Shown piece by piece: positions 1 to 5,861 of a stretch of 10,100 bases of DNA. Positions within the stretch are counted from its first letter, which is position 1. Each line of letters starts with the position of its first letter. The translations under genes and the position numbers were made by a program. The stretch is from assembly GCA_020440745.1 (NCBI GenBank), contig JAGRNM010000035.1:1-10100 (forward strand), read 5' to 3'. Source of the DNA: Deltaproteobacteria bacterium. GTDB lineage: Bacteria; UBA10199; DSSB01. Below the pieces are notes generated by a model. The model was not told the origin of the DNA. It worked only from the letters and a program-made list of their open reading frames with translations, and searched no databases.

Positions 1-1530
1 CTAAGCTATGACCAAAGGCAGCTCTCTAAAAATAATTTTGCGCAACTCTTGTATAGACTTTTTGAAATAATGGACGCACCAAATCCGCAAGAGATTCCTG
101 ATAAATTTTCAACTTTTCTACCCACTTTGGAAAGATTTTATAGCTTTGAAAAAGACAAAGTCAATCAAGCTGGAGACAGCGTCTCGATAGTCTATCATAC
201 AAGTCATGCCCTACTTTTAATCTTAGGACAAAAAACCGAATATTTAGCAAAATTAGCAGAACTAAGGGGCCAGTCCTCTGAAGAAGTGATTTTAGATCTT
301 TTAATTCATGATCCAGGAAACGTCTTGTCGATAGATCAGTTATTAATCAATCGCTTGGACTACCAAAAATTAGACAATCCAGAACTATTGAGCACGTATA
401 TTGATAAGTATTATCTAGATTGTGCGGATCCTAGTCGTGATCAAGAGGAAACCCAACTCTTAGCCAAGTGGGTGGGTCAATCACCAAAGCTTGCTTCCTT
501 ATTTGTAGAAAAATTAAATCAAGCACCTTTAGAAAAAAACATTAAGTGGAAAGTTTATTTTAAAGTACTAGGCCATCGTATTAAAAACTATGCCCAGCCT
601 TTATTAGATTTTAATCAAAGTTTTAAGGCCTACGAGACACCCCTTCAAGCGGACGCAACTAGTAAAAAAATACAAGAAGCACTAAAAACTCGAGAAAAGC
701 AGCCTGCTTATACTCAAGAAGAAACCCTTTATAAAAGAGACAAGCTATCCGCTTTAACTCGCACCTTTTTAGAAAATCCGACGGATCCTGATAGGCTTTG
801 GCAGGTGGCTAACCATGATGAGTCTTCTGGTAAGACTTTAAAAAGCTTTAAAAACTATCCCAGTCACTATCAGCCCAAAGAATTGGCCGAGTTAAGTCAG
901 TTAGTGGATAAAATGAATACCTTCTTAAGTGTACCTCTTGAAGAAATTGTTTGGGATGGGCGTATTAATGATAATCATGTTAACGAACAAATAACTAAAC
1001 TTTTTATACCTCTGGTTAATCCTGCTAGACAAGATCAGGCCATCCCTTTTGATTATGCTAAAGTCTTTATTGCCAGACATTTAGGAGGCCAGCTCTTAGG
1101 TCAAAAGGCCTCTATGCTTTATGATGGTACAGGTTTTAAGGATATTTTTGATATGCTTAAGCAGGACCACTCCATTAGTCAAGAATGGCTCTTTGAGTTG
1201 TTTGATGCGTCCAATTATGTCAGTGGAAGCCCTGATAGTTTTTCTATGCCTAATAAGGATCCTGAGTTATTTTTTACTAACGCCGCGGTTATTTATATCA
1301 GCCATTCAGAAAAATACTTAGGCTATCTCAACAGCGACAAAGTCCCTCAAAAGATGAAAGATCTAGGTAAACTGATGTGGTGTTTTTTAAGAGAAAAAGT
1401 GTTTGAAGGCCAAGTTTTTAGCTCTTATGATCCTTATGCTGGAGAACATTATCTAGATCTATTAGCTCAGTTTAAAACAAAATACCAAGGCGAGACTTTT
1501 ATTAATAACCGTCTTTATACAAGGCCTTAA
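1..1530 (+). CDS. Hypothetical protein, 5' end outside the window
   Basis: Frame 1 is open from the first base of the window to a TAA at 1528-1530 (509 residues visible). The first possible start is a TTG at 49 and the codons before it read as normal protein, so the true start most likely lies upstream and the gene is partial here. The visible protein is soluble-looking and mostly helical, rich in Lys, Leu, Gln and Asp, with no signal peptide or membrane segment in this part. I see no catalytic motif or repeat that I recognise. Short distinctive stretches are DNPELLSTYIDKYYLD near residue 126 and SSYDPYAGEHYLDLL near residue 475. Its stop lies 2 bp from the stop of the convergent small gene, with no terminator hairpin between them. 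Coding is well supported by length and clean codon use; the function is unknown. Confidence 0.85.
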   Translation, partial: LSYDQRQLSKNNFAQLLYRLFEIMDAPNPQEIPDKFSTFLPTLERFYSFEKDKVNQAGDSVSIVYHTSHALLLILGQKTEYLAKLAELRGQSSEEVILDLLIHDPGNVLSIDQLLINRLDYQKLDNPELLSTYIDKYYLDCADPSRDQEETQLLAKWVGQSPKLASLFVEKLNQAPLEKNIKWKVYFKVLGHRIKNYAQPLLDFNQSFKAYETPLQADATSKKIQEALKTREKQPAYTQEETLYKRDKLSALTRTFLENPTDPDRLWQVANHDESSGKTLKSFKNYPSHYQPKELAELSQLVDKMNTFLSVPLEEIVWDGRINDNHVNEQITKLFIPLVNPARQDQAIPFDYAKVFIARHLGGQLLGQKASMLYDGTGFKDIFDMLKQDHSISQEWLFELFDASNYVSGSPDSFSMPNKDPELFFTNAAVIYISHSEKYLGYLNSDKVPQKMKDLGKLMWCFLREKVFEGQVFSSYDPYAGEHYLDLLAQFKTKYQGETFINNRLYTRP

Positions 1531-1532
1531 GT

Positions 1533-1760
1533 CTATTTTTGATTCTTTTTTAACTTAGTCAGATAATCTTTCATCTCTTTAGCCGAGTGGGCGCGGCCAA
1601 TAATATTGAGAATATCCTCCTTGGGCCATTGCATTAAAAAACGCAAAGCCACTTCAATTAATTGAGGCCTAGAAAGCGCCGACTGCTTGTCGCAAAATTC
1701 ATTAAGAAATTTTAAAGATTCGTCACTGGGGCGATAGCCGATGGTTGCATTGGTAGACAT
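1533..1760 (-). CDS. Small ribbon-helix-helix-like protein
   Basis: This encodes 75 residues, starting at ATG (1760-1758) and ending with TAG. The N-terminal half follows the ribbon-helix-helix pattern: a short strand (ATIGYRP, residues 5-11), a first helix (SDESLKFLNEFCDKQ), a turn containing LSRPQ, and a second helix (LIEVALRFLMQ). RHH antitoxins and repressors often have a similar S-R-x-x-L-I-x-x-A-L-x-x-L motif. The tail after residue 47 is Lys-rich and may be flexible. The nearest Shine-Dalgarno-like bases (AAGGA) are rather far from the ATG, so initiation looks weak. A perfect 14-bp inverted repeat lies about 25 bp upstream, as would suit an autoregulated DNA-binding protein. No partner toxin adjoins it on the same strand. 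The RHH assignment rests on pattern only; it could also be an unrelated small helical protein. Confidence 0.6.
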   Translation of the reverse strand: MSTNATIGYRPSDESLKFLNEFCDKQSALSRPQLIEVALRFLMQWPKEDILNIIGRAHSAKEMKDYLTKLKKNQK

Positions 1761-1785
1761 TTTTTTAAAATAATCCTTGACCTTT

Positions 1786-1825
1786 AATTTATCTTAAGCT
1801 ATCAAAAGATGGCTTAAGATAAATT
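1786..1825. promoter_or_regulatory. Perfect 14-bp inverted repeat, possible operator
   Basis: AATTTATCTTAAGC (1786-1799) and GCTTAAGATAAATT (1812-1825) are exact reverse complements around a 12-base spacer. Each arm contains the palindrome CTTAAG. Neither side has a following T-run, so it does not look like an intrinsic terminator. It lies between the divergent starts of the 75-residue minus-strand gene and the 83-residue plus-strand gene, which favours an operator. The repeat is directly visible; the role is inferred. Confidence 0.55.
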
Positions 1826-1910
1826 GCTTGAAACTATAGTTCTGGGGTTCCTAAAAAAACATGCCCTTTTTGGTAAAGGGATAGGTCTATCTATAATTTA
1901 AGGAGGCTTA

Positions 1911-2162
1911 ATGCGCAAAGTTTTTCTCTTTGAAGCGGCTGCCGAGGCTCGTGAAATAGCGGACAAGGCTTATGACGAAGTTTTAGCAGCCTTACGCCAC
2001 CATCGTCCTGAAGCCACCAGTCTTTTAGAAGACGAAGATTTCTTTCAATTACACGGGCTTTTAGTCTTATTGCGCATGGGTCAACTCCGTATCCAAGAAC
2101 TAGACTGGGATCCTGATATAGCTTATTTGTTGGAGCTAAGAGAGGAAACCAGGTCTTTTTAA
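1911..2162 (+). CDS. Hypothetical 83-residue protein
   Basis: The ATG at 1911 is preceded by a near-perfect Shine-Dalgarno sequence (AAGGAGG, 1900-1906) at 4-base spacing, the best ribosome binding site in the window. The protein is small, acidic and probably helical: residues 5-30 (Ala/Glu-rich, EAAAEAREIADKAYDEV) and 42-58 (EDFFQLHGLLVLLRMG) look like helices, followed by LRIQELDWDPDIAYLLEL. There is no signal peptide or membrane segment. I do not recognise a family. The TAA is followed, in the same frame, by the remnant of an HI1419-type toxin and then by the antitoxin gene, so it may once have belonged to that cluster or be a chance neighbour left by a deletion. The strong start supports a real gene; the function is unknown. 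Confidence 0.6.
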   Translation: MRKVFLFEAAAEAREIADKAYDEVLAALRHHRPEATSLLEDEDFFQLHGLLVLLRMGQLRIQELDWDPDIAYLLELREETRSF

Positions 2163-2309
2163 TCTTTAAAAAAATTAAAAAAACCAAACTGTCTGCTGGA
2201 TCAAGGGGACAAAGCTTCTCAGCAAAAGGATATTCAACTTGCTCTTGATTATTGGCAAGACTACCGGAGGCGTCATGAAAAAAATCAAAAAAAAACTCAC
2301 AAAGTATAA
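2163..2309 (+). pseudogene. C-terminal remnant of HI1419-family (RelE/HigB-like) toxin
   Basis: From just after the previous stop to TAA at 2307-2309, one frame reads CLLDQGDKASQQKDIQLAL followed by DYWQDYRRRHEKN. This closely resembles the C-terminus of the 'upstream of HI1420' addiction-module killer proteins (TIGR02683-type), which typically have LLxGGDKxxQxxDIxxA then a Tyr/Arg-rich tail. The N-terminal two thirds of that family (with a motif like ELRIxYGPGYRVYF) is not found in any of the three forward frames upstream, and there is no start codon before the conserved part. The piece overlaps the antitoxin start by 35 bp in another frame, a normal arrangement for intact toxin-antitoxin pairs of this class. 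I read it as a toxin gene that lost its 5' end. Family recognition is from memory of motifs. Confidence 0.55.
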
Positions 2310-2595
2310 TCAAGACCTCATGGAGTCTTTAAAAGATCCTGAAGAAGCTTGCGCCTATTTAAAGGCAGCTCTTGAGGAGAGTGATATGCCAGAGGTTTTT
2401 CTTTTAGCCCTTAGGCAAGTGGCAGAGGCTCATGGGATGTCCCAAATCGCACAAGCCACTCATCTAAACCGAGAAAGTCTTTATAAGATGCTTTCTAAAC
2501 AAGGTAACCCTGTCTTAGCTAGTTTGGCTTCTATCCTAAAAACCATAGGTTTAAAACTTTCGGTAGAAATGTTAGTAAACAGACGGGCAGCTTAA
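2275..2595 (+). CDS. HI1420-family (HigA-like) addiction module antidote protein
   Basis: This 106-residue protein matches the small 'downstream HI1419' antidote family (TIGR02684-type). Near its start is a segment of the DxxEAxAYLxAALEE kind (DPEEACAYLKAALEESD, residues 21-37). The helix-turn-helix follows: ALRQVAEAHGMSQIAQ, then THLNRESLYKMLS, GNPVLASLASILKTIGLKL (about residues 45-95). In this family the antitoxin binds the toxin and its own promoter. I chose ATG 2275 because GGAGG (2266-2270) lies 4 bases upstream and the N-terminus MKKIKKKLT fits; an in-frame TTG at 2239 has no such site and lies inside the toxin remnant. The ORF is intact while the cognate upstream toxin appears truncated, so it may be an orphan antitoxin, or may now work with the ParE-like protein downstream. 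The family call is confident; the present function is less certain. Confidence 0.85.
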   Translation: MKKIKKKLTKYNQDLMESLKDPEEACAYLKAALEESDMPEVFLLALRQVAEAHGMSQIAQATHLNRESLYKMLSKQGNPVLASLASILKTIGLKLSVEMLVNRRAA

Positions 2596-2654
2596 GTAAA
2601 TCGAAAGTAAAAATAGGTCTTACCCATAGTTTTGTAGAGTCAGCTAAGAAAAAC

Positions 2655-2915
2655 TTGTCCCTTAAGTTTTTTCTTCAAACTTTTTATCACACCCTAGATC
2701 AGCTTATTAGCTTTCCTTTGATCTACTCAAAAGTTTACCGCGAGTTTCGTAGGGTCCTTCTTGGACGCTTTCCCTATGCTCTTTACTTTAAAATAGAAGC
2801 TGACAAGATTATTGTTGTGGTTTTATTTCACTGTGCTCGTAAGCCTAGCTCTATTAAAACAAAGTTAGGTAAACGGGGTAGGGAAGCTCTCTTAACTAAG
2901 AAAGCTTTTAGCTAA
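2655..2915 (+). CDS. RelE/ParE-like toxin, probably 5'-truncated
   Basis: The product has the C-terminal two thirds of a ParE/RelE-superfamily toxin: a helix ending TLDQLISFPLIYSKV, then REFRRVLLGRFPYALYFKIE, then DKIIVVVLFHCARKPSS, matching the family pattern of xxxRRxLLxRFPYxxxYxxE...VVVLxVxHxxRxP. Such toxins usually inhibit translation or gyrase. The only start codon is TTG 2655, with no convincing ribosome binding site. The frame is open back to 2523 and contains strand-like KVKI at about 2607-2615, yet has no ATG, GTG or other TTG there. The usual first helix region also looks about a dozen residues short. The C-terminus after the HxxR/P region carries an unusual Lys/Arg-rich extension. 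It follows the HI1420-type antitoxin by 59 bp. I think it is a decayed or degenerate toxin, though a TTG-started protein of 86 residues is possible. Confidence 0.55.
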   Translation: MSLKFFLQTFYHTLDQLISFPLIYSKVYREFRRVLLGRFPYALYFKIEADKIIVVVLFHCARKPSSIKTKLGKRGREALLTKKAFS

Positions 2916-2943
2916 TTAGTCCCCTCTACAAAAAGCTTTCTTA
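2897..2943. repeat. 13-bp inverted repeat at the end of the ParE-like gene
   Basis: TAAGAAAGCTTTT (2897-2909) and AAAAGCTTTCTTA (2931-2943) are exact reverse complements with a 21-base spacer that includes the toxin-like gene's stop. There is no T-run after the second arm, so a classical terminator is not supported. It may be a weak hairpin or a trace of rearrangement. Confidence 0.4.
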
Positions 2944-3002
2944 AACTAAAAAAAGCGTCTAAGAAGCCCCCTAAATTGGATCCCAAGCATAAAGGAGAAA
3001 TG

Positions 3003-3965
3003 ATGAAAAATACCCAATCGTCTTTTAATAGATTTTCTTTCTGGGCTTTAAGCTTAGTCTTGCTTTTGGCTTTAAGTGCCTGTGGCAAGGGCTGTGGTAA
3101 GGAAGAAAGTCCTCAAGCTCCTGAAGAAGCTGCCAGCGCTAATAAGGAGCAAAATACCAGTATTTTAAAGGCTATGCCCGATGGCAAAAATATTTTGCTT
3201 AGTGTGGATTGGAAAGAGTTTTCTGGTTCTCCTTTGGGTATTAAGTTTCAGGAGTCCGCTCCTCCTGAGCTTAAGAGTTATTTACAAAAAGTTGAGCGAT
3301 TAACTTTGGGTATTGGAGGGCCTAGTATAGAAAAAGATCCAGACGATATCTTAGGTATTGCTCATACTTCTATAGAAGAAGATAAGTTTTTGTCCGAAAT
3401 GCAGGACGAAGCCCAAAAAACAGGTGGTGAGTTGGCTCAAAGTGAGTACCAAGGGGTTAAGATCTATCAAGGTCGTAATGCCGGGCGGGATGATTTTTTT
3501 ATTAGCTTTATAGATGGCAAAGTGTTGATGGGTCTTAAAAAATCCGTCGAAAAGGCCATTGATCTTCATCAAGGTAAGGGCAAGTCTATAGAGACAAACG
3601 AAACATTAATGGCTAAGTATCATTCTATTGATACAGGCAAAACCCTTTGGTTGGTGGCTAGTTTTCCTGAGGAGCCCGCTGCTGAAGCTGCTGAAGCCGA
3701 CATGATGGAGATGACCCCAGGTGTGGGTGAGATGGACGTGGTGGCCGATCTTTCCCAGGGAGCTCAAGTCAATGCCGGTTTAAACTTTAAGGACGCAGAA
3801 AAAGCCAAGGAGTTAGAAGGCATGGTCACCATGTATAAGAGTCTCTTTGGTGCTTCTAATCCTAAGCTTGCTACGATCTTAAATAAGCTTGAGGTTAAAG
3901 TACAAGATAAGCGAGCTGACCTAAAGCTAAGTCTTAACGAAGAAGAATTAAAGGGCCTTTTGTAA
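3003..3965 (+). CDS. Predicted lipoprotein of unknown function
   Basis: This is a 320-residue protein with a clear lipoprotein signal. It has a basic N-terminus, a hydrophobic stretch FWALSLVLLLALS, and a lipobox LSAC with the lipidated Cys at residue 27. Residue +2 is Gly rather than Asp, so outer-membrane sorting is likely if Lol rules apply. A Cys/Gly/Lys-rich linker (GKGCGKEESPQ) follows, then an Ala/Glu-rich spacer and a soluble domain of mixed strands and helices. The domain includes KNILLSVDWKEF, DILGIAHTSIEEDKFL, YQGVKIYQGR, FFISFIDGKVLMGLKKSV and, near the end, LNKLEVKVQDKRADLKLSL. The layout is reminiscent of DUF3352-like lipoproteins, but I cannot confirm this. An acidic low-complexity patch (AAEAAEADMMEM) lies near residue 230. 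ATG 3003 was chosen because AGGAG (2993-2997) is 5 bases upstream; ATG 3000 is also possible. It ends before a strong terminator and looks monocistronic. Confidence 0.85.
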   Translation: MKNTQSSFNRFSFWALSLVLLLALSACGKGCGKEESPQAPEEAASANKEQNTSILKAMPDGKNILLSVDWKEFSGSPLGIKFQESAPPELKSYLQKVERLTLGIGGPSIEKDPDDILGIAHTSIEEDKFLSEMQDEAQKTGGELAQSEYQGVKIYQGRNAGRDDFFISFIDGKVLMGLKKSVEKAIDLHQGKGKSIETNETLMAKYHSIDTGKTLWLVASFPEEPAAEAAEADMMEMTPGVGEMDVVADLSQGAQVNAGLNFKDAEKAKELEGMVTMYKSLFGASNPKLATILNKLEVKVQDKRADLKLSLNEEELKGLL

Positions 3966-3992
3966 AACTGGCTTTTGTTTCATTGATCCATC

Positions 3993-4036
3993 AAAAAAAC
4001 CTCCTTGGGTGGTCTAGGCCCAAGGAGGTTTTTTTT
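3993..4036. terminator. Bidirectional intrinsic terminator
   Basis: A 10-bp core stem, CCTCCTTGGG paired with CCCAAGGAGG, encloses a 9-base loop. It is flanked by seven A on the left and eight T on the right, so the full paired region reaches 17 bp (3993-4009 with 4019-4035). Because either strand ends in a U-run, it can stop both the lipoprotein transcript and the convergent beta-helix transcript, whose stop codons lie 27 bp to the left and 27 bp to the right. Confidence 0.9.
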
Positions 4037-4062
4037 AAAGCCTGTCTTAAGTTAAAGAAAGC

Positions 4063-5610
4063 TTAGCTGCTTTTCTTTTTTTTCATCCTTAATAAGAACA
4101 TAGCGCTTAAGCCAAAGCCTACTAGGCTAAGGCTTAGATGTTGTTTAAGCTGAGGGGCCTTGTTTAAAGAACAAGCATCGCCAGAGCCTTCGATAAATAA
4201 GGGAGAAGAACCACCAGGACCACTAGGAAGCTGGTTATTGGGGTCGTCGCCGGGATCAGTAGAATCATTAGGGACAGCAGCGACTTCGAAGGCACCTAGA
4301 TCAGGGTTGGGACCCGGATCGGGACGGGTACGACCTAAAAAGTCTGTAGCAGGTATTTCAGGAAGCGTGGCATCTCCCAGGTCTAAGACAGGGGAGAGAT
4401 CGGGATCTAAGTCGTAATTATCCGTAGCAGTGTCTATAAAACTGGGGTCTAAATTAACCGTAGCCGTTTCATTTAAATCCTCTGTGCACACGCCACTGTC
4501 TTGGCAAGCGCTAAAAAAGTCGCTTAAGTCATTATTAAATAATTCTATGGTGGCGCCAGTGTTGTTGGCATCAGCGTCTTCGTCAGTATAAATATCTGCT
4601 CCTTGGGCGGCGGCTTGGTTGTTCCAAATAATATTATTATAAAAACCAGCTATTTTGCTTTCCCCAAAGATACTTAAATAAACACCACCTCCATCACTAG
4701 TAGAGCTTTGGTTAGCGGTGATGGTGTTATGGGTTAGGGTGATACCAGGACTAGGGTTGTAGAGGATGGCAAAGAGACCACCACCTTCGACTGAGCTGGA
4801 GTTACGGGCTAGTACATTGTTATTTAAGACAGCATCAGAAGCAATTAGGTCTAAGTAAAGACCACCTCCACTAATTAAGGCTCCGTTAGCTACGACTAGG
4901 TTATTAAAAATCGTCAAAGTAGCCTCGGCAAATTCATCCTGAAAGAAATAAGCACCTCCAGCGTTGGCTTCGGTATGATTGTCTAAAAGAACGTTGTGAG
5001 TAAAATTAACAGTGCCTGTTACAAATTGGATGGAGGCTCCACCACCACGGGTGCTGGCAAAATTGCCTTCAAAAAAATTATTGTCCACATCGACAGAGCT
5101 ATTTTGACTGTCGATGTTTAACCCACCTCCATTAAAAGCGGTGTTATTGTCGGTAAAACTACAATCGCTAACGTTGATACTAGTAGCATCAGTGGCAATG
5201 ATTTCTAATCCTCCTCTTGCGGTGACTCCGCTGATTCCGTTGGTAAAGCTTAACCCGGAGATGTCAATGGCCACATTATTATCAAAAAAACCGCTGGTAT
5301 CGATTAAGAGACCACCTTCTGCACTATTGCCGTCGATGGTGGCATTGTTGCTGCCCTGCAGGGTCAAAGAAAAGTTTTCGGCAATTGGGATGTAAGTAAA
5401 AGGACCTATATGAGTGCCGGTGATATTAATGGTGTCGTTTTGGCTGTTAGTGGCGGCCACATTTAAACAGGCTTGTAAGTTGCCATCGTTACCTCCCGCC
5501 GGAGAGCAGTCGGCATCGCCCCCAGGAATGGCTGTGAGATCGGCTGCTTGAAGATTTGGGTAAGTATTTAGACTAAAAACTACTAGGGCTAAAAAAAATA
5601 GTTTTCTCAT
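4063..5610 (-). CDS. Secreted parallel beta-helix protein with choice-of-anchor-Q-type domain and C-terminal anchor
   Basis: The product has 515 residues. The N-terminus (MRKLFFLALVVFSLNTYPNL followed by QA-ADL) is a Sec signal peptide with likely cleavage near residue 22. Residues about 45-370 form a right-handed parallel beta-helix of Asn- and Gly-rich turns. GGG recurs roughly every 30-50 residues (NGGGLNI, RGGGASI, SGGGLYL, EGGGLFA, DGGGVYL), as do NNxxxxN ladders. Residues about 395-443 resemble the choice-of-anchor Q domain: YDLDPDLSPVLDLGDA, DFLGRTRPDP, and final DLGAFEV. A Pro/Gly/Asp linker leads to GSGDACSLN (Cys about 480), a hydrophobic segment about 491-507 and a basic tail MKKKKSS, a three-part layout like Cys-containing C-terminal sorting signals. 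Four other Cys may form disulfides. The start is ATG 5610 with AAGGAA upstream. Surface display or envelope anchoring is likely; no enzyme activity is evident. Confidence 0.88.
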   Translation of the reverse strand: MRKLFFLALVVFSLNTYPNLQAADLTAIPGGDADCSPAGGNDGNLQACLNVAATNSQNDTINITGTHIGPFTYIPIAENFSLTLQGSNNATIDGNSAEGGLLIDTSGFFDNNVAIDISGLSFTNGISGVTARGGLEIIATDATSINVSDCSFTDNNTAFNGGGLNIDSQNSSVDVDNNFFEGNFASTRGGGASIQFVTGTVNFTHNVLLDNHTEANAGGAYFFQDEFAEATLTIFNNLVVANGALISGGGLYLDLIASDAVLNNNVLARNSSSVEGGGLFAILYNPSPGITLTHNTITANQSSTSDGGGVYLSIFGESKIAGFYNNIIWNNQAAAQGADIYTDEDADANNTGATIELFNNDLSDFFSACQDSGVCTEDLNETATVNLDPSFIDTATDNYDLDPDLSPVLDLGDATLPEIPATDFLGRTRPDPGPNPDLGAFEVAAVPNDSTDPGDDPNNQLPSGPGGSSPLFIEGSGDACSLNKAPQLKQHLSLSLVGFGLSAMFLLRMKKKKSS

Positions 5611-5742
5611 TATGTTCTTTCCTTTTTCACTTAGCCATCATTTTTTGGCTGTCTTTTTAATTAAAAGCTATTTTATTTATTTTTAATGACTGCCTTATTT
5701 TTTTGAGGGCTTAGGAGTAAAGACCAGCCATTTTTAATAGAA

Positions 5743-5760
5743 GTTCAAATATTTTTGAAC
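5743..5760. promoter_or_regulatory. Palindrome GTTCAAA-N4-TTTGAAC, possible operator
   Basis: GTTCAAA (5743-5749) and TTTGAAC (5754-5760) are perfect reverse complements around TATT. The site is in the divergent region between the beta-helix gene and the phosphofructokinase operon, 5 bases before a TTGACA box. It has dimer-operator geometry. It has no following T-run and does not match the E. coli LexA box. The regulator is unknown. Confidence 0.45.
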
Positions 5761-5765
5761 ACCTT

Positions 5766-5794
5766 TTGACATGTTACAAAAAGGCTTGCAAGAG
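5766..5794 (+). promoter_or_regulatory. Possible sigma-70 promoter of the pfkA-ldhA operon
   Basis: TTGACA (5766-5771) is a perfect -35 hexamer. The expected -10 at 17 bases (5789-5794, CAAGAG) is poor, and 16- or 18-base spacings are no better. A promoter here would need an activator or another -10, which fits the palindrome just upstream. The leader to the first gene would be about 60 bases. This is a weak call. Confidence 0.3.
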
Positions 5795-5861
5795 TCATTG
5801 AACTGTTTAGCCCATTTTTTTTAGTGAATTTTTAATCGACTTTAGCCAAAGTGTCATTCTT

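Noticed and set aside
1864..1880. Small hairpin CCCTTT-N5-AAAGGG
   Set aside because: A 6-bp stem with no U-run and mostly weak pairs; likely chance in AT-rich DNA.
1892..1897. TATAAT before the 83-residue gene
   Set aside because: It is only 2 bases from the Shine-Dalgarno sequence, so a transcript starting from it would begin inside the ribosome binding site. There is also no convincing -35.
2239..2274. TTG start giving a 118-residue antitoxin
   Set aside because: No ribosome binding site precedes it, and the added residues come from the toxin remnant's reading region. ATG 2275 has GGAGG at good spacing.
1891..2313. 140-residue minus-strand open frame
   Set aside because: It covers the 83-residue gene, the toxin remnant and the antitoxin start on the opposite strand. 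Its translation shows no family pattern, while the plus strand has ribosome binding sites and recognisable motifs.
4600..5260. DNA tandem repeats in the beta-helix gene
   Set aside because: Recurring GGTGG/CCACC-type bases reflect recurrent GGG turns in the protein; spacing and sequence vary too much for a nucleotide repeat array or CRISPR.
4160..5395. Plus-strand open frames inside the beta-helix gene (4160-4417, 5114-5395)
   Set aside because: Their Pro/Ser/Leu-rich translations are antisense readings of the Gly/Asn/Asp-rich beta-helix codons, with no ribosome binding sites.
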